Shown piece by piece: positions 35,208 through 43,771 of a stretch of DNA of 56,768 bases; within the stretch, counting starts at the first letter, position 1; each line of letters begins with the position of its first letter. The notes under the pieces are model-generated. The model was not told where the DNA came from. It was given only the letters and a program-made list of their open reading frames with translations, and ran no database searches. Position numbers and translations under genes: made by a program. Origin of the DNA: CAIPVR01 sp049316905 (GTDB lineage: Bacteria; Actinomycetota; Acidimicrobiia; Acidimicrobiales; Microtrichaceae); the NCBI GenBank assembly GCA_049316905.1, contig JBMOJH010000011.1, forward strand, positions 1 through 56,768. The letters run 5' to 3'.

Positions 35208-35924
35208 TCACTCGCTGCGCAGCGTGTAGCCGACGCCCCGCACCGTGTGGATCAGCTTGGCCCCGTGGCCGTCGTCGACCTTGCGGCGGAGGTACGAGAT
35301 GTACACGGCCAGGTTCTTCGAGTCCGGCCCGAAGTCGTAGCCCCAGATCTCCTCGTAGATCCGGGCGCGGTCCAGCACGATGCCGCTGTTGAACATGAGC
35401 AGCTCGAGCAGGTCGAACTCGGTCTTGGAGAGTTCGAGCTCCGCCCCGGACCGCCAGACGCGCCGCGCCGCGGGGTCGAGGCGCAGGTCGGCCACCTCGA
35501 GGGCGGGCCCGGCCGGGGTGGGCGCGGCGATGCGGCTGCGCCGCAGCAGCGCGCGGACACGGGCCAGCAACTCCTCCGGGTCGAACGGCTTCGGGAGGTA
35601 GTCATCCGCACCGGCGTCGAGCCCGCCCACCCGGTCGGAGGTCTCGGTGCGGGCGGTGAGCATCAGGATCGGCGTCCGGTCGCCCTCGCTGCGCAGCACC
35701 CGGCACACGGTCACGCCGTCCACCGACGGCATCATCAGGTCGAGCACCAGCAGGTCGACCGGGCGGGCCCGCACCGCCTCCAGCGCGGCCGCTCCGTCGG
35801 GCACCGAGTCCACGTGGTGGCCCTCGAGCTCGAGGAGCCGGCCGACCGCCTCGCGGATGGCCCGATCGTCGTCCGCCACCAGGATGTGGGCGGGATCACG
35901 GTCGGCTGGGGGGTTCTGGTTCAT
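35208..35924 (-). CDS. OmpR-family response regulator
   Basis: A 238-residue regulator. The receiver has the acidic triplet VADDDRAIRE, phospho-Asp62 in LDLMMPSVDG, Thr in LTART and Lys in PKPFDPEEL. The C-terminal winged helix has LSKTEFDLLELLMFNSG and a KVDDGHGAKLIHTVRGVGYTL end. The ATG at 35924 is chosen because the receiver begins 12 residues later; the frame continues upstream through the predicted binding box, which would be unlikely inside coding sequence. The direct repeat 45 bp upstream suggests autoregulation. Confidence 0.93.
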   Translation of the reverse strand: MNQNPPADRDPAHILVADDDRAIREAVGRLLELEGHHVDSVPDGAAALEAVRARPVDLLVLDLMMPSVDGVTVCRVLRSEGDRTPILMLTARTETSDRVGGLDAGADDYLPKPFDPEELLARVRALLRRSRIAAPTPAGPALEVADLRLDPAARRVWRSGAELELSKTEFDLLELLMFNSGIVLDRARIYEEIWGYDFGPDSKNLAVYISYLRRKVDDGHGAKLIHTVRGVGYTLRSE

Positions 35925-35968
35925 GGCCTCGGGCACCTCGGTCGGTGGAGCCAGTCTCGCCCAGCCGG

Positions 35969-35986
35969 GTGAGAGAACGGTGAAAG
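35969..35986. promoter_or_regulatory. Response-regulator box upstream of its own gene
   Basis: GTGAGAG-AACG-GTGAAAG. One mismatch separates it from the site in front of the secreted-protein gene; same period and same orientation relative to the start. Confidence 0.65.
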
Positions 35987-36037
35987 CCGCGTGACCGGGG
36001 GCGGGCGGACGGGTGGGGTGGGACACCGCCCGCCGGG

Positions 36038-36043
36038 TACGTT
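36038..36043 (+). promoter_or_regulatory. -10 box TACGTT
   Basis: TACGTT ends 6 nt before the ATG at 36050. Confidence 0.4.
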
Positions 36044-36049
36044 GCGACC

Positions 36050-36526
36050 ATGGACGGCACCCCGGCCGACGGCGCCGGCGATCCGGTGCGACTGCGGCGG
36101 CCGACGATCGCCGCCGCCCCGCCCGCGGTGCTCGGGCTCATGGGCGCCTCCGCCGCGGTGGCGCTGCTGCTGTGGGCCACCTGGCCGGACCACGCGGTCA
36201 CCACGACGTGGTGGATCGTGTTCGCGGTGGCGCTCGCAGTGGCGGCCGCCGGGTTCGTGGCCACCGTCGGTTGCTTCGTCGAGCTCCGCGACGACCAGGT
36301 GCTCGACGTGGTCTGCTGGCGGACGCGGTGCCGGTTCGATCGGCAGGGCATCGCCGAGGTGCGCGTGGCCCGCGGGGTCTGGCGGATCTTCGTGGTCGAA
36401 CTGCAGGACGGCACCGTCCTCAGCCTGCTCGGTGCCTGTCCTGAGCAGTTCCCCTCCCGCCTGGTGGCAGGCTCCCGGGACCGCGACCTGGCCGACATCG
36501 ACCTCCTCGTGGGCGACGACACATGA
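36050..36526 (+). CDS. Two-helix membrane protein with PH-like domain
   Basis: A 158-residue protein. Two hydrophobic helices (about 23-43 and 53-75) are followed by about 80 residues forming short strands (ELRDDQVLDVVCWRTRCRFDRQGIAEVRVA). These resemble the bacterial PH domains of small membrane proteins. Function unknown. It overlaps the DUF983 gene by 4 bp. The pair is co-translated and probably acts at the membrane. Confidence 0.6.
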   Translation: MDGTPADGAGDPVRLRRPTIAAAPPAVLGLMGASAAVALLLWATWPDHAVTTTWWIVFAVALAVAAAGFVATVGCFVELRDDQVLDVVCWRTRCRFDRQGIAEVRVARGVWRIFVVELQDGTVLSLLGACPEQFPSRLVAGSRDRDLADIDLLVGDDT

Positions 36527-37059
36527 GCGAGGGTGTGAGCGAGGAGGAGCCGAGCGTGCCGCGGCCACCGGCGGGCCGGTCAGCCCGTCCGGTGCGGAAG
36601 GTGCCGCGCAAGGCCCTGCCCACGTCGGTCCAGCTCGACAAGCGGCCCACCGTGATGCTGCTGCGGGGGCTCGTCCACCGATGCCCGGCGTGCGGGGGCG
36701 GGAAGGTCTTCCGGCGCTGGTTCGTCATGGCCGAGCGCTGCCCCACCTGCACACTGCGCTTCGAGCGGGTGGAGGGCCACTGGATCGGCTCCCTCGGGCT
36801 CAACACCACCGTGGTCTTCGGGGTGATGCTCCTCGTGCTCCTCGGGGTGACGATCGGCGGCTACCCGGATCCGCCGATCATGCCGATGCTGGTGGCCGAG
36901 ATCGCGATCGCGCTCCTCGGGCCGCTCGTGTTCTTCCCCTCCTCCCGAACGATGTGGACCGCGATGGACCTGCTCATGCGGCCCCTCGCCCCCGGTGAGA
37001 TCGACCCTCGCTTCGTGAAGGTCGACCCGTACCGCGACCGCCCGCGACGCCGGCGTTGA
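36523..37059 (+). CDS. DUF983 zinc-ribbon membrane protein
   Basis: A 178-residue protein with RGLVHRCPACGGGKVFRRWF (about 48-67) and CPTCTLRFERVEGHWIG. This makes a CPxCG/CPxC zinc ribbon followed by two membrane helices (about 98-115, 125-145), the DUF983 layout. The N-terminal 40 residues are disordered and basic. Role unknown. Start by overlap with the upstream gene (ATGA). Confidence 0.85.
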   Translation: MSEGVSEEEPSVPRPPAGRSARPVRKVPRKALPTSVQLDKRPTVMLLRGLVHRCPACGGGKVFRRWFVMAERCPTCTLRFERVEGHWIGSLGLNTTVVFGVMLLVLLGVTIGGYPDPPIMPMLVAEIAIALLGPLVFFPSSRTMWTAMDLLMRPLAPGEIDPRFVKVDPYRDRPRRRR

Positions 37060-37093
37060 CCAACCGGACCGACGAGTCCGAACGGGCCCGGGT

Positions 37094-38341
37094 TCAGCGG
37101 TGCTCGAGGCGCCGCCGTAGGAGCACCACACCGAGCGACAGGTAGAGCGCGGCGAACCCGGCGAGCACCGCGAGGTTCACCAGCACGTCCACGATCGTCG
37201 CCCGGTCGAACACCCCCGCGACGAGTGCGTCGGTGGCCCAGGCCTGCGGCGTGAGCACGCGGGCGACCACCTGCATCGCCGGCGGCGCGACCGACAGGGG
37301 GAAGAAGCAGCCACCGAGCGCCGCCATGGCGAGCGCCAGGGGCACCCCGAATGCCGGGGCCTGGTCGGGGGTGCGGGCCAGGGCGCCGATCAGCACCCCA
37401 CCACCGGCGGACACCAACCCGAACAGCAGGATCACCGCGATCAGGATCCCGGGCGCGCCCCAGTCGACGTCGAAGGCCACGGCCGCGACGACGGCGATCA
37501 GCGACCCCTGGAAGACCGCCACCAGGAACCGGGCCAGCGTGAGACCGCCGATGAGCCCGCTCGCATCGACCGGGCCCGACATCGCCCGGTCGGCCACGCC
37601 GGTCGTGCGCATCTCCACCAGGGACGCGCCACCCGCCAACGCGTTGATGAACATGAACAGGATCATCTGGGCCGCGGCGGTGAACGCGAAGCCCGAGACC
37701 GGCGCCTCGGTGCCGCCGCCGACGGTGACCGAGCGGACCTGACCGCGGGCGAGGTCCCGGACCTGTTCCTCCGCGACGCGGAGTGCCTCCTGGGGCGGGG
37801 CGTCGGTGCGGCCCTGCGCGAAGCGGGCCGCGGTGAGCACGAGCGCCTGCTCCTCGAGCACGGAGCCGACCATGGTCCGCAGCATCGCGGAGGACCGCTG
37901 CGCCGGGTCGAGCTCCAGCGTGACCCGGCCCTCCCCGCCCTGCTCGACGGTCCGGGTGAGACCCTCGGGGATCACGATCCCCGCGTCGAGCTCACCGAGG
38001 CGGATGTCGCGCACCACCTGGCGCACGTCGTCGTAGGTGGTGACGTCGAGCGACTTCGACGAGGTCGCCGCCTCGATCAGCGCGCCGCCCACACCCGTGG
38101 TCTCCCCCGCCACCACGCCCACCCGCACGGTGCCGGTGTCGACGGGGAACGCGGCACCGATGGCGAAGATCAGCACGAACGGCAGCACCAGGAGGAAGAA
38201 CAGCGCGACCTTGTCGCGGGACAGGCGCCGCAGGTCGACCGAGCAGACGGCGAGCACCACGGTGAGGAAGCCGGGCGCCCGTCGCGGCCGACCCGTCGGA
38301 CCCGACGGGCGCGTGGGCGACGCCTCGGTCGCCGTGCTCAC
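37094..38341 (-). CDS. ABC-2 type transporter permease (second)
   Basis: A 415-residue permease. A hydrophobic helix at about 40-62 (DKVALFFLLVLPFVLIFAIG) is followed by an extracytoplasmic domain of roughly 170 residues. Five further helices make the ABC-2 membrane domain. The long external domain is typical of YhaP/NatB-like and DrrB-like exporters. The GTG start overlaps the preceding permease gene (GTGA). With the sister permease and the ATPase it forms a complete heterodimeric exporter; the substrate is unknown. Confidence 0.88.
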   Translation of the reverse strand: MSTATEASPTRPSGPTGRPRRAPGFLTVVLAVCSVDLRRLSRDKVALFFLLVLPFVLIFAIGAAFPVDTGTVRVGVVAGETTGVGGALIEAATSSKSLDVTTYDDVRQVVRDIRLGELDAGIVIPEGLTRTVEQGGEGRVTLELDPAQRSSAMLRTMVGSVLEEQALVLTAARFAQGRTDAPPQEALRVAEEQVRDLARGQVRSVTVGGGTEAPVSGFAFTAAAQMILFMFINALAGGASLVEMRTTGVADRAMSGPVDASGLIGGLTLARFLVAVFQGSLIAVVAAVAFDVDWGAPGILIAVILLFGLVSAGGGVLIGALARTPDQAPAFGVPLALAMAALGGCFFPLSVAPPAMQVVARVLTPQAWATDALVAGVFDRATIVDVLVNLAVLAGFAALYLSLGVVLLRRRLEHR

Positions 38342-39480
38342 AGGAGTCTCCGCCGGAGCATCGACCCACCGAGCAGCACCCCGGCGATCCCCATCGCCCA
38401 GAGGGCGACCAGCAGCGGCAGCACGCTCGCGAGGTCCTGGCCGCCGGGACCGAGCTCGATCAGCGCCCGCATCGCGATGGAGTTCGGGGTGAGCGACCCC
38501 ACGGCACCCAGGAGCCCCGGCAGGGAAGCGCCGCCGAAGAAGGCGCCGCCGAGGATGCCGAAGAGGAACGCGATGGCGTTGTTCCACCCCTCGGCCTGCG
38601 GTTCGGTACGGGCGAGGGCGACGATGATCGCGGCGAACCCCGAGATGGCCACGACGAACGACACGAGCACCACGATCACCTCGGCCGGTCGCCCCCACTC
38701 CGCGTTGAAGACGACCGCGGACACGCCGTACACGAGGAGCGACGCCACCAGGCCCTGCGCCATCACGCCCAGCGACGAGCCCGCCACGATCGTGCGCGCC
38801 GAGGTGGGCGTGGAGCGGATCCGGTCGAGCGTGCCCTCCTTCTGCTCGCGCACCAGGCCCCGGGCCCCGGTGCCCATCGCCAGGAAGAGGAAGATCGTGA
38901 GCGGCCCGAAGTAGAGCGGGGCGTTGAACTCGTCGGAGAGGTCCTGCACCGACACCGACACCACCGGCCGCACCTGCGTCGCACCGCTCGGATCCGCGCC
39001 GAGCGCGGCCGCGGTGGAGGTGGCCGCCCGCACCAGGTCGGCCTGCGACGACACCTGCCCGGCGATCGACGTGGCGATCTCCCCGGGGATCGCCCGATCG
39101 GGGTCGCGCACGGCCTGCAACGGCTCGGGCGAGCCGCTCAAGGACTCGGTCCATCCGGGCGGGATGACCACCGCCGCGTCCACCCGGCCCGCGTCGACGG
39201 CGCGCTCGGGGTCGGGCACGTCGGTGCGGACGCGCACCTGGCTGCCCCGCAGGTCCCGCCGCAGGGTGTCGACGATCGCCCGGCTGGTGGGCGTGCCGTC
39301 CCGGTCCACCACCGCGATGGTGGCCGAGGGCCCGGACCCGCCGCCGAAGGCCAGGGCCATGATGAGGCCGAGCGCGAGCGGCCCGACCACCGCGGTCAGG
39401 ACCAGCGACCGGCTCTTGAGCGACCGGCGGAGGTCCTTGCCGGCGATCACCACCGGGACGGGGGTGCGCAGGCCCGCCAC
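38338..39480 (-). CDS. ABC-2 type transporter permease (first)
   Basis: A 380-residue permease with the same plan as its neighbour: helix at about 22-44, an external domain of about 150 residues starting GGGSGPSATIAVVDRDGTP, then six-helix ABC-2 region with MGTGARGLVREQKEGTLDRIRSTP, the conserved cytoplasmic coupling segment. The GTG start lies 14 bp after the ATPase stop. The two permeases probably form a heterodimer. Confidence 0.88.
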   Translation of the reverse strand: MAGLRTPVPVVIAGKDLRRSLKSRSLVLTAVVGPLALGLIMALAFGGGSGPSATIAVVDRDGTPTSRAIVDTLRRDLRGSQVRVRTDVPDPERAVDAGRVDAAVVIPPGWTESLSGSPEPLQAVRDPDRAIPGEIATSIAGQVSSQADLVRAATSTAAALGADPSGATQVRPVVSVSVQDLSDEFNAPLYFGPLTIFLFLAMGTGARGLVREQKEGTLDRIRSTPTSARTIVAGSSLGVMAQGLVASLLVYGVSAVVFNAEWGRPAEVIVVLVSFVVAISGFAAIIVALARTEPQAEGWNNAIAFLFGILGGAFFGGASLPGLLGAVGSLTPNSIAMRALIELGPGGQDLASVLPLLVALWAMGIAGVLLGGSMLRRRLL

Positions 39481-39494
39481 CTCAGTCCCCCATC

Positions 39495-40451
39495 TCAGTC
39501 CCGGAGCGCCTTGCCGGTGAGGTGCAGGAACACCGACTCCAGGTCGGGCTGCACCACCTCCACGCCGGACACCCGCAGGCCCTCCGCCTCGGCCGACTCG
39601 ATCAGCGGGGCGAGCGCCCGCGTGGCGTCGAGGACCGAGACCTCCACCCGACCGTCCGACGCGGCAGCGCGCACCACCTGTGGTCCGTCGCCCGCGAGGC
39701 GGGCGAACCCGACGAGGTCACCCTCGGCCGCGAGCCGCACGATGGGGTGCTGGCCGACCGCTGCGACGAGTTCGGGCTGCGTCCCCTCGGCGACGAGCCG
39801 GCCCTCGTCGATGATGCCGATCCGGTCGCAGAGGCGCTCGGCCTCCTCCATGTAGTGGGTGGTGTAGAGCACGGCCATGCCGTCGCGGCGCAGGTCGTCG
39901 ATGCCGTCGAGGATGGCAGCCCGGCTCTGCGGGTCCACGCCGACCGTCGGCTCGTCGAGCACGAGCAGGCTCGGGCGGTGCAGCAGCGCGGCAGCGATGT
40001 TGCACCGCCGCTTCATGCCACCGGAGAAGCCCTCGATCCGGTCGTCGGCGCGGTCGGCGAGGCCCACGAGGTCGAGCACCTCGGCGACCCGGGTCCGCAG
40101 CTCCCCGCGGTCGAGCCCCTGCAGCTTCCCGAAGAAGGACAGGTTCTCCTTCGCCGTGAGGTCCGGGTACAGGGCGATGTCCTGGGGCACGAGTCCGAGA
40201 TGGGCCTTCGCCTCGCAGCGCCCGGTGGACATCGGGGCGCCCCCCACCTCGACGCTGCCCCCGTCGGGGTGGAGGAGCCCGCACAGCATCGAGATCGTGG
40301 TGGTCTTGCCCGCCCCGTTCGGCCCCAGCAGGCCGTAGGTCTCGCCCTCCTCGATGGAGAAGCCCACGCCGTCCACCGCCACACGGTCGCCGTAGCGCTT
40401 GCGGAGTCCCTCACAGCTCAGCACCCGGGCCCTCGGGCCCTCCTCCATCAC
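39495..40451 (-). CDS. ABC transporter ATPase (DrrA/NatA-like)
   Basis: A 318-residue ATPase: Walker A GPNGAGKTT near 40-48, Q-loop PQDIALYP, signature EGFSGGMKRRCNIA, Walker B LLVLDEPTVGVD and H-loop TTHYMEEAE. About 90 C-terminal residues resemble the DrrA-type regulatory tail. It drives the two ABC-2 permeases that follow. GTG 40451 and ATG 40448 are both possible; TAGGAT sits 6 nt before the GTG. The operon is divergent from a lipoprotein gene with only 85 bp between them. Confidence 0.93.
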   Translation of the reverse strand: MMEEGPRARVLSCEGLRKRYGDRVAVDGVGFSIEEGETYGLLGPNGAGKTTTISMLCGLLHPDGGSVEVGGAPMSTGRCEAKAHLGLVPQDIALYPDLTAKENLSFFGKLQGLDRGELRTRVAEVLDLVGLADRADDRIEGFSGGMKRRCNIAAALLHRPSLLVLDEPTVGVDPQSRAAILDGIDDLRRDGMAVLYTTHYMEEAERLCDRIGIIDEGRLVAEGTQPELVAAVGQHPIVRLAAEGDLVGFARLAGDGPQVVRAAASDGRVEVSVLDATRALAPLIESAEAEGLRVSGVEVVQPDLESVFLHLTGKALRD

Positions 40452-40457
40452 GGACGG

Positions 40458-40463
40458 ATCCTA
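40458..40463 (-). promoter_or_regulatory. -10 box TAGGAT of the ABC-2 operon
   Basis: TAGGAT on the minus strand, 6 nt before GTG 40451. Confidence 0.4.
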
Positions 40464-40524
40464 CGTCCGGCCCCCGTGGGAGAAGTGCCCACGGGGCGCC
40501 CTTGTGCCCCCTCCGGCGCCTCCG

Positions 40525-40530
40525 TACGGT
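40525..40530 (+). promoter_or_regulatory. -10 box TACGGT of the repeat lipoprotein
   Basis: TACGGT ends 6 nt before GTG 40537. Confidence 0.4.
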
Positions 40531-40536
40531 GGAGCC

Positions 40537-41682
40537 GTGTCTCGAGGGCGAAGGGCGGGTGCGGTCGCGATCGTGGTCGCCGTGGCGACCCTCGCCTCGT
40601 GCGCCCGTGCCGCCGAGACCGCCGAGGTGTCGAGCCGACCCTCCGGAAACGCCGCGGCCGGCGCCACCACGACCACCGCACCGACCGCCGTCCGGGGGGC
40701 GACGGCCTCGCGGAGCTCGTCGTCCGGCGCCGGCGGTGCCGCGACGGCCACCGGCGGACAGGCCGACCTCGCCGCCACGGCCCAGCGCCTCATCGCCGCC
40801 GTGGCCGCGGATCCGAGCCTCCTGAACCAGCTCACCGGCGGCGACGTGGCGGCGCTCTCCCGGATCACGGGCATCGACACCGCCACCCTCCAGCGCCTGC
40901 AGATCACGCCGGAGACGGTGCGGTCGCTCGCCTCGTTCCTCACGCGCCTCGACCCCAACCAGCTGGCTCGGTTGGGGTCGCTCGCCGGCCGCTCCGGCCC
41001 GCTCGACCCATCGGTCGCGGCCACGATCCTGACCCTCGCCGCCCAGGTCGACCCGAACACGTACGCGGCGATCCGGGGGATCGACCCCCGGGCGCTCGCC
41101 GTACTGGTGGGCACCGCGAGCACGGTCGACCCCAAGGTCGTCGACTCGCTCGGTGCCGTGCTCTCGGTGGTCGACCCGAACGGCCTCGGCAAGCTGGCGG
41201 CCGACAAGACGGGCCTCGCGATCCTCGCCGTGCTGTTCGGCGCCGCACTGCGCACCGACCCCTCGACGTTCGCCCAGCTCGCCAACGCGAACAACCTCGA
41301 CCCGAACCTCAACAACGTGATCGACGGCATCCGCAACATCGCGGCCGGCTTCACCCCGCAGGTGGTCAACACCCTCAACGGCCTGTCGAAGGCGCTCGGG
41401 CCCGACGTGCTGCGCGCCCTCTCGGGCATCGTCGCCCTGCTGGGCCGCCCCGACATCGCCCCGATCGTGCAGGCCGCCGCCGCCGACCCGGTCGTGGTCG
41501 CCAGCGTGCTCGGCGTGGCCACGCTGCTCGTGCCCGGACTGGCCGAGGCCGTGGCACCGGACTCGTTCGCGAACAACCCGAACGCCCGCTACGCGCTGCT
41601 GGCGGGGCTCATCGGGCTGGCCATCGCCAACCTCAACGGGTTCGACCTCCAGCAGCTCGGCCAGCTGTTCGGCCAGGGCTGA
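40537..41682 (+). CDS. Lipoprotein with degenerate DP-containing helical repeats, unknown function
   Basis: A 381-residue exported protein with a clear lipobox LASC (Cys22). A Thr/Ser/Ala-rich linker of about 50 residues follows. The rest is predicted all-helical and contains at least eight short repeats of the form hydrophobic-D-P-x-x-x-x-x-L: RLDPNQLARL, LDPSVAATI, VDPNTYAAI, IDPRALAVL, VDPKVVDSL, VDPNGLGKL, TDPSTFAQL and LDPNLNNVI. No catalytic residues stand out. I do not recognise the family; an alpha-solenoid-like binding or scaffolding role is inference. It is divergent from a DrrAB-like exporter and may work with it. Confidence 0.65.
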   Translation: MSRGRRAGAVAIVVAVATLASCARAAETAEVSSRPSGNAAAGATTTTAPTAVRGATASRSSSSGAGGAATATGGQADLAATAQRLIAAVAADPSLLNQLTGGDVAALSRITGIDTATLQRLQITPETVRSLASFLTRLDPNQLARLGSLAGRSGPLDPSVAATILTLAAQVDPNTYAAIRGIDPRALAVLVGTASTVDPKVVDSLGAVLSVVDPNGLGKLAADKTGLAILAVLFGAALRTDPSTFAQLANANNLDPNLNNVIDGIRNIAAGFTPQVVNTLNGLSKALGPDVLRALSGIVALLGRPDIAPIVQAAAADPVVVASVLGVATLLVPGLAEAVAPDSFANNPNARYALLAGLIGLAIANLNGFDLQQLGQLFGQG

Positions 41683-41721
41683 CGCCGCCCCCACCGACCC
41701 TCCTCGGCCCCGGGCCGTTGC

Positions 41722-41761
41722 GTGTGGCGAGGATGCACCGTTCGCCACCGAACGGCCACAC
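41722..41761. terminator. Bidirectional terminator
   Basis: CCGTTCG-CCAC-CGAACGG (7-bp stem) nested inside GTGTGGC/GCCACAC, between two convergent genes. Confidence 0.6.
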
Positions 41762-41773
41762 AGAACGGGGCCT

Positions 41774-43588
41774 TCAGGAGTAGAGCGCCTCGATCTCCTT
41801 CTCGTAGCGGGCGTGGATCCCGCGCCGCTTGAGCTTGGAGGTCGGGGTCAGCAGGTCGGAGTCCGGCAGCCACTCCTCGGTGAGGATGGTCACCTTCTTC
41901 ACGCGCTCGGCGTTGTTGAAGCCGGCCATCGCCTCCTCGACCCCGTCGTTGATGGCCTCGACGACCTCGGGCAGCTCGGAGAACTCCTCGAGGTTGGTGA
42001 ACTCGATCCCCCGGGTCGCCGCCCAGCCCGGCGCGATCTCGGCATCGATCACCACGAGGGCCGACACGAACGGACGCTGGTCGCCGATCGCTGCGGCCTG
42101 GCCGATCAGCGGGTGCGCCTTCAGCGCGGCCTCGAGGTTCGCGGGCGAGATGTTCTTTCCGCCCGCGGTGATGATGAGTTCCTTCTTGCGGTCGACGATG
42201 CGCAGGTAGCCGTCCTCGTCGATCTCGCCGATGTCGCCGGAGTGGAGCCAGCCGTCCTCGTCGATGGCCTCGGCGGTCTTGTCGGGCGCGTTCAGGTAGC
42301 CCTGGAACACGTGGCCGCCGCGACAGCACACCTCGCCGTCCTCCGCGATCTTCAGCTCGGTGCCGGGGAGCGCCGTACCCACGTAGCCCGGCTTCACGCG
42401 GTAGCGCTCGAAGGTCATCGGCCCGGTGTTCTCGCTCATGCCGTAGACCTCCGCGAGCGGGAGGCCGATGGCCCGGAACCAGTTGATGAGGGGCGCGGGG
42501 ATCGGGGCGGCGCCGGTGACGGCCATCTCCACCTCGTCCACGCCCACCAGTGCCCGGACCAGGGCGAAGTTCTCGGCGTCGAGCTCGTCGAGGCGGGCCT
42601 GCTCCTCGTCGGTGATCGTGTCCCATGCGGCCTTGTGGCGCAGCGGGATCGCCTCCTCCACCGCGGCGTTGAACTTCTCGGCGTTGTCCGGGTCGCCGGC
42701 GAGCAGCCCGGTGAGGCGGCCGTAGACCTTCTCCCACACGCGGGGCACACCGAAGAGGATGTGCGGCTTGGTGCGCCCGAGCATCGAGGAGAGCTGGTCG
42801 GTCTCCGGGCAGGTGGTGACCTCGAGGCCCGCGCCGGCCAACGAGTAGTGCGACACCATCCGCTCGGCGATGTGGGCCATCGGCAGGTACGACACCACCC
42901 GCTTGCCGGCCATGTCGTCACGGGTCCAGCCGTAGCTGCGCAGGGCCGACTCCATCGTCCAGCAGACGTTGTAGTTGGAGATCATCACGCCCTTGGGGCT
43001 CCCGGTGGTGCCGGAGGTGTAGATGATCGTGGCGAGGTCCTCGGGGCGACCGACCGTCGCGGCCTCGGCGAGGTCCAACGGCTCGGGATCGGTCAGCACC
43101 TCGTGGCGGTGCACCCCGTCGGGCAGCTCCTCGGGGGCGACGAGCACCACGATGTCGGTCAGGGTCGGCAACTGGTCGCGCACCTTCAGGAACTTCTCGA
43201 GGAAGCCCTCGTTCTCGACGATGGCGACCTTGGCCCCGCAGTGCCCCACGAGGTACTCCACCTGGTCGGGCGCCGAGGAGTTGTAGATCGACACGGGCGT
43301 GGCACCCAGGAACAGCACGGCCAGGTCGAGCCAGTGGAACTCCGGGATGTTGCGCATCAGGAGGACCACACGATCGCCGTGACCCACGCCCAGGTCACGC
43401 AGGCCGGCCGCCGCCCGGGCCACCCGGTCGGCCAACTCGTCGAACGTGAGCGTCTCGAACTCGTCGTTCGTCGCGAGCCAGCGCACCGCGGTGCGGCTGC
43501 CGTTCGCCGCCACGTTGGCGAGGAACTCACTCGCCACGGTGCGGCCCTCGACGATCCGGTCGAGGTCGGCCTTGGTCAGCGTGCTCAT
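41774..43588 (-). CDS. Long-chain fatty acyl-CoA synthetase (AMP-forming)
   Basis: A 604-residue adenylating enzyme. P-loop IIYTSGTTGSPKGVMISN near 188-205, VYGMSENTG as the A5 motif, GWLHSGDIGEIDEDGYLRIVDRKKELIITAGGKN as A7-A8, and KLKRR near the C-terminus carrying the catalytic Lys. The length and the HIAERM segment match bacterial FadD15/FACS-type ligases that make acyl-CoA from long-chain fatty acids. GGGGGA precedes the ATG. Together with the divergent thiolase it forms a fatty acid activation and degradation pair. Confidence 0.92.
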   Translation of the reverse strand: MSTLTKADLDRIVEGRTVASEFLANVAANGSRTAVRWLATNDEFETLTFDELADRVARAAAGLRDLGVGHGDRVVLLMRNIPEFHWLDLAVLFLGATPVSIYNSSAPDQVEYLVGHCGAKVAIVENEGFLEKFLKVRDQLPTLTDIVVLVAPEELPDGVHRHEVLTDPEPLDLAEAATVGRPEDLATIIYTSGTTGSPKGVMISNYNVCWTMESALRSYGWTRDDMAGKRVVSYLPMAHIAERMVSHYSLAGAGLEVTTCPETDQLSSMLGRTKPHILFGVPRVWEKVYGRLTGLLAGDPDNAEKFNAAVEEAIPLRHKAAWDTITDEEQARLDELDAENFALVRALVGVDEVEMAVTGAAPIPAPLINWFRAIGLPLAEVYGMSENTGPMTFERYRVKPGYVGTALPGTELKIAEDGEVCCRGGHVFQGYLNAPDKTAEAIDEDGWLHSGDIGEIDEDGYLRIVDRKKELIITAGGKNISPANLEAALKAHPLIGQAAAIGDQRPFVSALVVIDAEIAPGWAATRGIEFTNLEEFSELPEVVEAINDGVEEAMAGFNNAERVKKVTILTEEWLPDSDLLTPTSKLKRRGIHARYEKEIEALYS

Positions 43589-43680
43589 GACGGTCCCCCT
43601 GGGGCATGAAGGTATCGACCGGCGAGGCTAACGCGGTGACCCCCATCACGGACATCGGGATCCGGTGTCATGGGGGCGCT

Positions 43681-43709
43681 TTGACCCGCCCGTCCCACCA
43701 CAGCAGAAT
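43681..43709 (+). promoter_or_regulatory. Sigma-A-like promoter of the thiolase gene
   Basis: TTGACC (43681-43686), 17-nt spacer, CAGAAT (43704-43709). Confidence 0.6.
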
Positions 43710-43710
43710 C

Positions 43711-43726
43711 TTGACCGACCGGTCTA
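43711..43726. promoter_or_regulatory. TetR-like operator at the thiolase promoter
   Basis: TTGACCGACCGGTCTA, an inverted repeat with GACCG half-sites (6 of 8 pairs match). It overlaps the predicted transcription start. Confidence 0.5.
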
Positions 43727-43771
43727 GTTCGGCGGCGAACCGACCGCCGCCCGTCCCGAGGGGGAACCCAC

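Noticed and set aside
37060..37093. Hairpins between DUF983 and the ABC-2 permease
   Set aside because: Stems of 4-5 bp only; too weak to call.
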